A DNA stretch of 7,994 nucleotides. It comes from Aquimarina sp. GTDB taxonomy: Bacteria > Bacteroidota > Bacteroidia > Flavobacteriales > Flavobacteriaceae. Location of the stretch: NCBI GenBank assembly GCA_020628975.1, contig JAHDEF010000079.1, forward strand, positions 1 to 7,994. Direction: 5' to 3'. The number at the start of each line of letters is the position of its first letter. Positions within the stretch are counted from its first letter, which is position 1. This document shows, in pieces, positions 1 to 5,876 of this stretch. A model generated the notes under the pieces. The model did no database searches. It saw nothing but the letters and a program-made list of their open reading frames with translations, and was not told the origin of the DNA. The translations under genes were made by a program, and so were the position numbers.

Positions 1-624
1 TTTCATACACTTGTTGAGTTGGCTTGTTGGGATACTGAAAAGAAGTGTAGTGATGTTTGGGACGATTACTTAAACACATTTCCTACCATATTAGAAAAAT
101 TACAGTTAGATGCGCAAGCTTTTCTAGATAGTGACCCTGCGGCAAATTCTATTGAAGAAATTTATTTGGCTTACCCAGGGTTTTATGCTATTGCCGTTTA
201 TCGATTTAGTCATGAATTGTATAAAAAAGGATTTCCTTTAGTCCCCCGTTTAATGACTGAATTTGCACATCGTCAAACGGGTACCGAAATTAATTCAGGG
301 GCACAGATTGGTGATTCTTTTTTTATAGATCACGCTACAGGAACCATCATTGGCGAAACGGTTATTATAAAAAATAATGTAAAAATCTACCAAGGGGTAA
401 CACTCGGGGCTAAGTATGTTACTAGAGATTTAAAAGGATCAAAAAGGCATCCAACGGTAGAAGATAATGCGATTATTTATGCTAATGCGACCATATTAGG
501 GGGCGATACTGTAATTGGTGCCAATAGCATTATTGGAGGGAATGTTTGGTTAACAAAATCAGTCCCACCAAATTCAATCATTTCGAATACAAAAGAAGTT
601 AAAGTACGTACGAATGGGAAATAG
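1..624 (+). CDS. cysE: Serine O-acetyltransferase, 5' end cut by the window edge
   Basis: Transfers acetyl from acetyl-CoA to L-serine, giving O-acetylserine, the first committed step of cysteine synthesis in the cytoplasm. The reading frame is open to base 1 and already inside the helical N-terminal domain, so the true start lies upstream; a TTG at 19 is only an internal codon. Visible are the AYPGFYAIAVYR stretch, then a left-handed beta-helix of hexapeptide repeats. Both catalytic histidine motifs of the family are present: DHATG (His codon 331-333) and KRHP (His codon 448-450). About 207 codons are visible of a family length near 260-270. The C-terminus ends ...RTNGK, without the terminal Ile that E. 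coli CysE uses to dock into CysK. The last 11 nt overlap cysM, implying co-transcription and probably translational coupling. Assignment is secure. Confidence 0.95.
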   Translation, partial: FHTLVELACWDTEKKCSDVWDDYLNTFPTILEKLQLDAQAFLDSDPAANSIEEIYLAYPGFYAIAVYRFSHELYKKGFPLVPRLMTEFAHRQTGTEINSGAQIGDSFFIDHATGTIIGETVIIKNNVKIYQGVTLGAKYVTRDLKGSKRHPTVEDNAIIYANATILGGDTVIGANSIIGGNVWLTKSVPPNSIISNTKEVKVRTNGK

Positions 625-1498
625 TATATTAGACTTAATTGGGAATACCCCGTTAGTGGAGGCTAAAAATGTAATCAAAAACCCTAACATCAAATTGTTT
701 TTGAAATTAGAGGGAAATAATCCTGGCGGTAGTGTTAAAGATCGTGCGGCTTATAACATGATTAAGTCAGCTTTAGATAGAGGTGATATTGATCACAATA
801 CGCAACTGATTGAAGCTACAAGCGGAAATACAGGAATAGCATTGGCAATGATTGCGGGTTTATTTAATTTGAATATTGAACTAGTAATGCCTGAAAATGC
901 TACTAAAGAACGTGTACAAACCATGCGAGCTTATGGAGCCAAAGTAACCTTAACTTCAAAAGATGTAGGGATAGAAGGAGCTCGTGATTATGCAGAGTCT
1001 AAAGTTAATGATGAAGGTTTTGTGATGTTAAACCAATTTGGAAATGATGATAACTGGAAAGCCCATTATAAAACTACGGGGCCTGAAATTTGGCGAGATA
1101 CCGATGGCGAAGTAACGCATTTTGTTTCCGCAATGGGTACTACGGGGACTATTATGGGGACTTCTACTTTTTTAAAAGAGAAAAATAAAAATATTCAAAT
1201 TGTAGGGGCACAGCCTACTGACGGTTCTAGTATCCCTGGAATTCGTAAATGGCCTGTGGAATATTTACCCAAAATTTTTAATCCTTCAAAAGTAGATCAA
1301 GTAATTGAAGTAAGCCAAGAAGAAGCAACCATTATGGCAAAACGATTGGCGAAAGAAGAAGGAGTGTTTTCTGGAATGAGTAGTGGAGGGTCAGTTTGTG
1401 CTGCTTTGAAATTAGCTGAAACTATTGAAAGAGGAGTAGTCGTAGCCATTATTTGTGATCGTGGAGATCGTTATTTGTCTTCGGATTTGTTTGAGTAA
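614..1498 (+). CDS. cysM: Cysteine synthase B (O-acetylserine sulfhydrylase, CysM type)
   Basis: PLP enzyme that converts O-acetylserine plus sulfide (or thiosulfate in CysM-type enzymes) to cysteine. At 294 residues it is full length for CysM, shorter than most CysK. The N-terminus has IGNTPLV, then EGNNPGGSVKDRAA, whose Lys42 is the expected PLP Schiff-base lysine. The TSGNTG substrate loop is at residues 69-74, the GTTGT phosphate-binding loop at 175-179, and SGMSSGGS near the C-terminus. EGNNPxGSVKDRAA is closer to E. coli CysM than to CysK. The ATG at 614 lies inside the end of cysE with no visible Shine-Dalgarno, and the overlapping pair gives the complete serine-to-cysteine route. CysM is not known to form the classic complex with CysE, which fits the unusual CysE tail. 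A cystathionine beta-synthase-like role is less likely. Confidence 0.95.
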   Translation: MGNSILDLIGNTPLVEAKNVIKNPNIKLFLKLEGNNPGGSVKDRAAYNMIKSALDRGDIDHNTQLIEATSGNTGIALAMIAGLFNLNIELVMPENATKERVQTMRAYGAKVTLTSKDVGIEGARDYAESKVNDEGFVMLNQFGNDDNWKAHYKTTGPEIWRDTDGEVTHFVSAMGTTGTIMGTSTFLKEKNKNIQIVGAQPTDGSSIPGIRKWPVEYLPKIFNPSKVDQVIEVSQEEATIMAKRLAKEEGVFSGMSSGGSVCAALKLAETIERGVVVAIICDRGDRYLSSDLFE

Positions 1499-1533
1499 AA
1501 GTATAAAGTAGATAGTATTAAGTATTAAGAAGT
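1499..1533 (+). repeat. Tract of five degenerate 7-nt repeats, left arm
   Basis: Directly after the cysM stop codon there are five consecutive heptamers with consensus AAGTATW (for example AAGTATA at 1499-1505 and AAGTATT at 1520-1526). The units are imperfect but stay in strict 7-nt phase. The tract is mirrored by an inverted tract at 1584-1618. I see no ORF in it. Confidence 0.65.
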
Positions 1534-1583
1534 CTTTTATATAAGAGATGATTAGTTAATTATAAATTAAATTTTAAGACTAC

Positions 1584-1618
1584 AATTCTTTATACTTGAT
1601 ACTCTTATCTTGATACTT
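1584..1618 (-). repeat. Tract of five degenerate 7-nt repeats, inverted right arm
   Basis: Five heptamers run in the opposite orientation, reading GATACTT or TATACTT on the plus strand (for example 1591-1597 and 1612-1618), which are AAGTATC and AAGTATA on the minus strand. Aligned with the left arm at 1499-1533, about 27 of 35 positions are complementary. An inner 6-bp inverted pair, AGTCTT (1531-1536) with AAGACT (1576-1581), continues the symmetry. The whole 1499-1618 block could fold as an imperfect hairpin. It ends 15 nt before the DUF1801 start. Confidence 0.6.
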
Positions 1619-1633
1619 AATAACATATAGCTC

Positions 1634-1990
1634 TTGAACCCTGTTGAAGCATACATATTAAAACAACCTAAGAGTAACCAAGAAATAATGTCGTTTTGCC
1701 ATGATATTTTGGTGAACCAATTGGGATTTAGTGCTGCTATTAAATGGGGGCTTCCTTATTATACCGGTAATAAAGGAGCTGTCTACTTTAATCGCGATAA
1801 AAATGGAGAGGGCGTCCATATTTGCTTTATGAGGGGAAAAAAACTCTCTAATTTCGACGGGTTGTTACAATGGCACGGAAGAAAGCTAGTAGTAAGTTAT
1901 CTCGCAACATCTTTAGAAACAATCCCCGAATCTTTAATACAACATTTTGAAGAAGCGTTAGAGGTGGATAAGAAAAGTGTTAAAATTTGA
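1634..1990 (+). CDS. DUF1801 (YdhG-like) family protein, TTG start
   Basis: Small cytoplasmic protein of 118 residues that resembles the DUF1801/YdhG family, whose biochemical role is not established. The sequence opens with NPVEAYILKQP, followed by the IKWGLPYYTGNKGAVYFN and GVHICFMRGKKL segments typical of the fold, and ends in a charged helix. The start must be TTG at 1634: an in-frame TAG lies at 1628-1630 and the next Met is at residue 19, inside the domain. No Shine-Dalgarno is evident. It lies behind cysM but is separated by 135 nt of repeat-rich sequence, so it is probably a separate unit. The end of the gene supplies one arm of a hairpin at 1964-2015. Family membership is fairly sure; function is unknown. 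Confidence 0.8.
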   Translation: MNPVEAYILKQPKSNQEIMSFCHDILVNQLGFSAAIKWGLPYYTGNKGAVYFNRDKNGEGVHICFMRGKKLSNFDGLLQWHGRKLVVSYLATSLETIPESLIQHFEEALEVDKKSVKI

Positions 1991-2015
1991 TGTAAGCTTA
2001 GCTTTTTTTATCCAC
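1964..2015. terminator. 14-bp hairpin between convergent genes, possible terminator
   Basis: Bases 1964-1977 (GTGGATAAGAAAAG) pair with 2002-2015 across 14 bp with a single G-U wobble, leaving a 24-nt loop. The upstream arm is coding sequence of the DUF1801 gene; the downstream arm lies in the 39-nt gap before the end of the minus-strand oxidoreductase gene. No clean U-run follows the stem on either strand, although the downstream arm itself contains seven Ts. A transcription-ending or 3'-stabilising role is inferred from position. Confidence 0.4.
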
Positions 2016-2029
2016 TTAATAAGCATTCA

Positions 2030-3028
2030 CTAAACGATTTTACCTAGTATCTTATCCATTACCCAACTCGTATGTGTAGCAGTTTTACCATTTGAGGGGT
2101 GTACAACATTTTCATCGATCAATTGTTTCTTCATGTTTTCAACATGATGCAATTGTATGTTTGGAGGATTTTCGATAAATAGCTCTTGCCTGTTATCTAA
2201 GGTCTCTAAAATGAGCGGTTCTTCAGCAAAAACGGCACAACTGATTTTTCCTTTACTACCTATAATTTCTAAGCGATCTTCTCGCTTGTAATGTCCAAAA
2301 TTCCAACTTCCAACGCCTGTAATTCCATTTTTATGTATCCAACAAGCAGCAATAGCATCTTTAGCTTTATAAAGTTTTTGTTGATTTGTACTAGTACCTT
2401 TGACCTCTTTTATATTTCCTAATAAATAAATAATTAAATCAATACCGTGACTAGCTAAATCATCGAAATAGCCACCAGGTGCTATTGAACAATCAGTTCG
2501 CCAATTGTAAGTTCTTGATATATCTAAATCGTTTGGAGCTTTAGTAAGCTGCCAATTAACATGCCTAATTGTTCCGATGTGTTGATTTTCTAGCCAAGTT
2601 TTTATTTGCTTGAAACGCGGAAGAGAGCGCCTGTAATAAGCCACAAAAAGCGGGATGTTTTTTTGGAAAAACACCTGTTCTATTTTAAGGGAATCATTAT
2701 AATTAGGGGCTAAAGGTTTTTCAATGCAACAAGGCTTCCCAGCTTCGGCAACTTTTAAAGCGTATGCTAAATGACTATCTGGGGGAGTGGCTATATAAAC
2801 CGCATCAATGTCGGGGTCATTAATTAACGCATCAGCGTCGGTATAATATTTCTTAATCTGATGCCTTTTAGCGTAATCTTTTAGTTTTTCGAGATCACGT
2901 CTCATTACGGCATTTATTTCAAAACCGTCAACTAATTTGTATGCAGGAGCACTTTTAAGTTCTGTAACATTTCCGCAGCCAATCATTCCCCAGCGAAATG
3001 TAGTTTTATTTTTAGATTTCGAAATCAT
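2030..3028 (-). CDS. Gfo/Idh/MocA family NAD(P)-dependent oxidoreductase
   Basis: Probable sugar or cyclitol dehydrogenase of 332 residues, a normal length for the family. The N-terminal Rossmann fold starts with WGMIGCGNVTE (residues 13-23, the GxGxx nucleotide loop) and includes YIATPPDSH (78-86). The family EKP motif is at 103-105 (CCIEKPLAP). The C-terminal alpha/beta domain carries GGYFDDLASHGIDLI (185-199), where His194 is the likely catalytic histidine of the HxxD motif. There is no signal peptide, so it should be cytoplasmic, unlike the Tat-exported members of the family. The ATG at 3026-3028 is the first start of the open frame. It is convergent with the DUF1801 gene and divergent from the exporter gene. 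The substrate cannot be told from sequence. Confidence 0.9.
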   Translation of the reverse strand: MISKSKNKTTFRWGMIGCGNVTELKSAPAYKLVDGFEINAVMRRDLEKLKDYAKRHQIKKYYTDADALINDPDIDAVYIATPPDSHLAYALKVAEAGKPCCIEKPLAPNYNDSLKIEQVFFQKNIPLFVAYYRRSLPRFKQIKTWLENQHIGTIRHVNWQLTKAPNDLDISRTYNWRTDCSIAPGGYFDDLASHGIDLIIYLLGNIKEVKGTSTNQQKLYKAKDAIAACWIHKNGITGVGSWNFGHYKREDRLEIIGSKGKISCAVFAEEPLILETLDNRQELFIENPPNIQLHHVENMKKQLIDENVVHPSNGKTATHTSWVMDKILGKIV

Positions 3029-3099
3029 AAAATTTTTTCAGTTAATTGAATCATTGTAATCAATAATTGGTGATGTGTTCAATTTACCATTAAATATAA

Positions 3100-3107
3100 T
3101 AGTTTTG
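3100..3107 (+). promoter_or_regulatory. Bacteroidota-type -7 promoter box for the TauE-family gene
   Basis: TAGTTTTG is an exact match to the Bacteroidota sigma factor -7 element TAnnTTTG. A clear -33 TTTG is missing at the expected distance; the region around 3078-3087 (TTC, TTTACC) is only a weak match. The box ends 7 nt before the ATG at 3115, so transcription would begin at or next to the start codon. Confidence 0.4.
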
Positions 3108-3114
3108 TAAGCCT

Positions 3115-3870
3115 ATGGAATGGAAAGATCTTTTGTTGATTTTAGTGGGTAGCATTACAGGGTTTATAAACACGGTAGCCGGTGGCGGTACTGTAATTAT
3201 TATGCCTTTTTTGATTCTTTTTATGGGGCTTCCACCAAGTGTTGCCAATGGAACGAATCGCATAGGAGTTTTTACTCAAACTATTTTTTCGGCATGGGGA
3301 TTCAAAAGCAAAGGGCAAACCCCTTTCGTACTAGGAGTAAAAAAATCAATTTTGTTAGGCTTAATCGCTTTTGCAGGAGCCTTAATAGGCTCTAAGTTAG
3401 CCATTGAAATCCCCGATCGATTATACAATCGCATTCTTTCAATTGTTATGGTGTTGGTATTAGTTTTAACCTTGTGGAAGCCCAAAGCGCCTCAAGCATT
3501 TTTAGAAAATCAACGTAAAGGCTATTTATTAGCCCTTGGGGCATTATTTTTGGTAGGCGCTTATGCAGGTTTCATTCAAGCAGGTACAGGTTTATTGTTG
3601 ATACTTAGTTTGTCTTATTTCTGTAACTTAACTTTAGTACAATCCAATGCGATAAAAACCCTAATTGTATTCATTTTTTCGATTGGTACCATTGCTATTT
3701 TTGCTTTCCACAATAAAATAGATTATTACTATGGACTGTTATTGGGTATTGGAAATGGTATTGGTGGCTGGATTGCGAGTCGATGGTCTGTAAAAAAAGG
3801 AGATCGTTTTATTCAGGTTTTTATGATCGTTGCGGTTTGTTTAATGGCTTTTAAATTATGGGTGTTGTAG
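3115..3870 (+). CDS. TauE/SafE (TSUP) family membrane permease or sulfite exporter
   Basis: Integral inner-membrane protein of 251 residues, normal for TSUP transporters, which move sulfite, sulfoacetate, taurine-derived or other organic anions. Two homologous halves are visible. The first has GFINTVAGGGTVIIMPFLI and VANGTNRIG (about residues 16-52). The second has GAYAGFIQAGTGLLLILSL and QSNAIKTLIVF (about 148-188). Hydrophobic segments fall at roughly 5-30, 75-98, 103-122, 135-167, 178-198, 204-224 and 232-251, giving seven or eight membrane helices. The ATG at 3115 directly starts the first helix. It is divergent from the oxidoreductase gene, with an 86-nt shared upstream region. The substrate is unproven; nearby cysteine and methionine-sulfoxide genes make a sulfur compound tempting, but that is only inference. 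Confidence 0.9.
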   Translation: MEWKDLLLILVGSITGFINTVAGGGTVIIMPFLILFMGLPPSVANGTNRIGVFTQTIFSAWGFKSKGQTPFVLGVKKSILLGLIAFAGALIGSKLAIEIPDRLYNRILSIVMVLVLVLTLWKPKAPQAFLENQRKGYLLALGALFLVGAYAGFIQAGTGLLLILSLSYFCNLTLVQSNAIKTLIVFIFSIGTIAIFAFHNKIDYYYGLLLGIGNGIGGWIASRWSVKKGDRFIQVFMIVAVCLMAFKLWVL

Positions 3871-3878
3871 TTTAATTT

Positions 3879-3899
3879 CGAATTATGAATTACGAATTT
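3879..3899 (+). repeat. Three 7-nt repeats (YGAATTW)
   Basis: CGAATTA, TGAATTA and CGAATTT follow one another in exact 7-nt phase, and a fourth out-of-phase copy (TGAATTG) lies at 3908-3914, reaching into the msrA start. The tract fills most of the 43-nt gap between the exporter gene and msrA. It has the same period as the tracts at 1499-1618 but a different unit. Confidence 0.5.
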
Positions 3900-3913
3900 T
3901 CAATGGATGAATT

Positions 3914-4411
3914 GTGAGTAATATTATAAGTAAGTTAGGTTTTGGAGGGGGGTGCCATTGGTGTACCGAAGCGGTATTTCAAGCATTAAAGGGAGTACTA
4001 GAAGTCGAGCAAGGTTATATTGCTTCTAATCTTGAAAACGAAACATTTTCCGAAGCTGTGTTAGTTCATTTTTCTTCTGTAGAAATTCCCTTAAAAATCT
4101 TAGTAGAAATACATTTACGAACACATAAAAGTACCTCTAATCATTCTTTTAGAAATAAATACCGCTCTGCAATTTATTTTTTTGAAGCGGCTGTAATTGA
4201 AGAATTAAAATGTATAATTGACGAATTACAAAGTGAATTTGATAATCCCATAATCACTAAAGTATTACCATTTAAGGAATTTAAGCCTTCACGTGAGGAA
4301 ATTCAAAATTATTACTTAAAAAATCCTAATAAACCATTTTGCAACACTTATATTTCTCCTAAATTGAAAATGTTAAAAGATCAATTTTTTGAGCATACAA
4401 ATTCAAAATAG
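3914..4411 (+). CDS. msrA: Divergent peptide-methionine (S)-S-oxide reductase, GTG start
   Basis: Likely cytoplasmic enzyme that reduces S-sulfoxides of methionine, recycled through thioredoxin; 165 residues, near the usual MsrA length. The N-terminus reads LGFGGGCHWCTEAVF, matching the MsrA GCFWGxE motif with catalytic Cys14 and an added Cys17 (CxxC). KYRSAIYF (82-89) matches the QYRSAIY strand, and the C-terminus has YYLKNPNKPFCNTYISPKL, with Cys143 in the place of a recycling cysteine. Several canonical positions differ: TGHAEAV is TFSEAV, HDPT is HKST, and the Asp of DxGxQYRS appears replaced by Ser78. The start is GTG at 3914: the nearby ATGs at 3903 and 3907 are out of frame and stop at once. 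This probably is a Bacteroidota MsrA subgroup; activity is inferred. Confidence 0.85.
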   Translation: MSNIISKLGFGGGCHWCTEAVFQALKGVLEVEQGYIASNLENETFSEAVLVHFSSVEIPLKILVEIHLRTHKSTSNHSFRNKYRSAIYFFEAAVIEELKCIIDELQSEFDNPIITKVLPFKEFKPSREEIQNYYLKNPNKPFCNTYISPKLKMLKDQFFEHTNSK

Positions 4412-4447
4412 TTCATTTACATTTGTTTTAGTTGAAAAAATATTTTG

Positions 4448-5710
4448 ATGGCTAAACAACGTATTGTAATTATCGGAGCTGGTTTTGCAGGAATTTCTAT
4501 GGCAAAATCATTTAAAAATAAGAAAGAGGTAGAAGTTTTGGTGTTAGATCAAAATAACTTTCACAATTTTCAACCCTTATTATATCAAATAGCTACGGGA
4601 GGGCTTGAGCCTTATAGTATTGCTTATCCAGTTAGAAGAATTCTACGCGGATCGAAAAATATTAGGTTTCGTATGGCAAAAGTTGATGCAATTAACACCA
4701 CCGATAATTCTCTAGAAACTTCTTTAGGAAATATCAAATACGATCAATTAATTATAGCCACAGGTAGTCAAACTAATTTTTTTAATTTTTCTGAAGAAAC
4801 AAAAAAACACTTATTATCATTAAAAAGTGTTCCAGAAGCCTTAGATATTAGAAGTTTTATTTTTCAAAATTTAGAGCGTTCGTTGGTCAAATGGGAAGGG
4901 GAAACGCTTGACGAAATTATTAGTATTGCTGTAGTAGGGGGCGGCCCTGCGGGTATTGAAGTTGCAGGAGCCTTAGCTGAAATGAAGAAGCATGTAATTC
5001 CTAAAGATTTTCCTGATTTGGATGTTTCTAAAATGCAAATTCACCTGTATCAGTCTTCTCCCAGATTATTAAAAACAATGTCAGAAGAAGCTTCTGAAAA
5101 AAGCAAAGAATTTTTAGAGGAAATGGGGGTTGAGGTTAAACTCAATGCTAGAGTAACAGGTTACGACGGAGATTTGTTAGAACTAAAAACAGGCGAAACC
5201 TTTAAAACAGATACCGTTATTTGGGCAGCAGGAGTTAAAGGAACTTTAATAGAAGGATTACCTAACGAGGCAATTGCCAAAGGCGATCGTATTTTAGTAG
5301 ATGAGTTTAACAGAGTAAAACACACACAAAACATTTTTGCTATTGGAGATGTGGCTAGCCATGTAACTGAAGAAAACCCCTACGGATTACCCATGTTAGC
5401 GCCTGTAGCGCAGCAGCAAGGGGAAACTTTAGCCAAAAATATATTGGCTGTTGCTAAAGGTAAAGCAATGAAACCCTTCGAATATTTTGATAAAGGTTGT
5501 ATGGCAACTATAGGAAGAAATAAAGCGGTGGTCGATTTGCCTAAATTTAAATTTCAAGGAGCTTTTGCTTGGTATGTATGGATGTTTGTCCATATATTTT
5601 CATTAGTAGGGTTTAGAAATAAGTTAGTCGCTATAATTGATTGGATGGCAAATTACTTTACTTACGATCGTCCATTAGGATTAATTATTAGACGTTTTGA
5701 TAAAAAGTAA
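4448..5710 (+). CDS. ndh: Type II NADH:quinone oxidoreductase (NDH-2)
   Basis: Single-subunit, non-proton-pumping respiratory NADH dehydrogenase that passes electrons from NADH through FAD to quinone at the inner face of the membrane. At 420 residues it is full length. The first Rossmann motif GAGFAG is at 10-15 (FAD), followed by FHNFQPLLYQIATGGLEP, a strong NDH-2 signature. The second dinucleotide motif GGGPAG is at 164-169 (NADH). FAIGD at about 297-301 closes the FAD site, and VAQQQGE matches the quinone-site AQxxG-type motif. The C-terminal part (AWYVWMFVHIFSLVGFRNK onward) is rich in aromatic and hydrophobic residues, as in the membrane-anchoring helices of the family. The ATG at 4448 is preferred over an in-frame TTG at 4445 because MAKQRIVIIGAG fits the family start. 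It lies 36 nt behind msrA and may be co-transcribed. Confidence 0.93.
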   Translation: MAKQRIVIIGAGFAGISMAKSFKNKKEVEVLVLDQNNFHNFQPLLYQIATGGLEPYSIAYPVRRILRGSKNIRFRMAKVDAINTTDNSLETSLGNIKYDQLIIATGSQTNFFNFSEETKKHLLSLKSVPEALDIRSFIFQNLERSLVKWEGETLDEIISIAVVGGGPAGIEVAGALAEMKKHVIPKDFPDLDVSKMQIHLYQSSPRLLKTMSEEASEKSKEFLEEMGVEVKLNARVTGYDGDLLELKTGETFKTDTVIWAAGVKGTLIEGLPNEAIAKGDRILVDEFNRVKHTQNIFAIGDVASHVTEENPYGLPMLAPVAQQQGETLAKNILAVAKGKAMKPFEYFDKGCMATIGRNKAVVDLPKFKFQGAFAWYVWMFVHIFSLVGFRNKLVAIIDWMANYFTYDRPLGLIIRRFDKK

Positions 5711-5761
5711 TTATTTCAAAACCAACACGAGTTTTAATAACGTTTTGTTTAAAAATTATTT

Positions 5762-5805
5762 TGTTGTAATATTGAAATACCCCTGTGTATTTTAATATTA
5801 CAACA
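5762..5805. promoter_or_regulatory. 19-bp perfect hairpin or palindrome ahead of the comM ATG
   Basis: Bases 5762-5780 pair with 5787-5805 over 19 bp, with one G-U (G5774 with T5793) and a 6-nt loop, CCCTGT. The stem is mostly A-T. It starts 51 nt after the ndh stop and ends 2 nt before the ATG at 5808. No T-run follows on the plus strand, so it is not a textbook terminator. It could end ndh transcription, hide the ATG at 5808, or be a protein-binding dyad. Confidence 0.6.
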
Positions 5806-5807
5806 TA

Positions 5808-5876
5808 ATGCTAACTAAAATTTTTGGAAGTGCCGTATTTGGTGTAGATGCTACAACTATCACAGGTAAATATTGA
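5808..5876 (+). pseudogene. Out-of-frame N-terminal segment of comM
   Basis: The ATG at 5808 opens a 22-codon frame beginning MLTKIFGSAVFGVDATTIT, which is the conserved start of flavobacterial ComM/YifB proteins. It then runs into TGA at 5874-5876, followed by TAA. The remainder of the family sequence (VNIDKGIGYHLVGLPD) continues in the +1 frame from GTA at 5866. E. coli ComM has ITVEVHISKG at this junction, so Val-Glu is missing and a single G (5865) remains: a net loss of 5 nt. This could be a real mutation, or a sequencing or assembly error. Confidence 0.75.

Noticed and set aside
19..21. TTG as the start of the acetyltransferase gene
   Set aside because: The frame is open to base 1 and the sequence before it fits the helical domain; the gene is cut by the window edge.
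1994..2009. AAGC-TTA-GCTT followed by Ts as a small terminator for the DUF1801 gene
   Set aside because: Only a 4-bp stem with a 3-nt loop; the 14-bp stem over the same bases is much better.
3276..3485. Minus-strand open frame inside the exporter gene
   Set aside because: No recognisable protein; it lies wholly opposite a well-supported membrane protein gene.
4445..4447. TTG start of ndh one codon before the ATG
   Set aside because: ATG at 4448 fits the family N-terminus better and is the stronger start codon.
4422..4447. Possible promoter before ndh (TTTG and TATTTTG)
   Set aside because: The -7 box lacks one T and the spacing is short; not strong enough to annotate.
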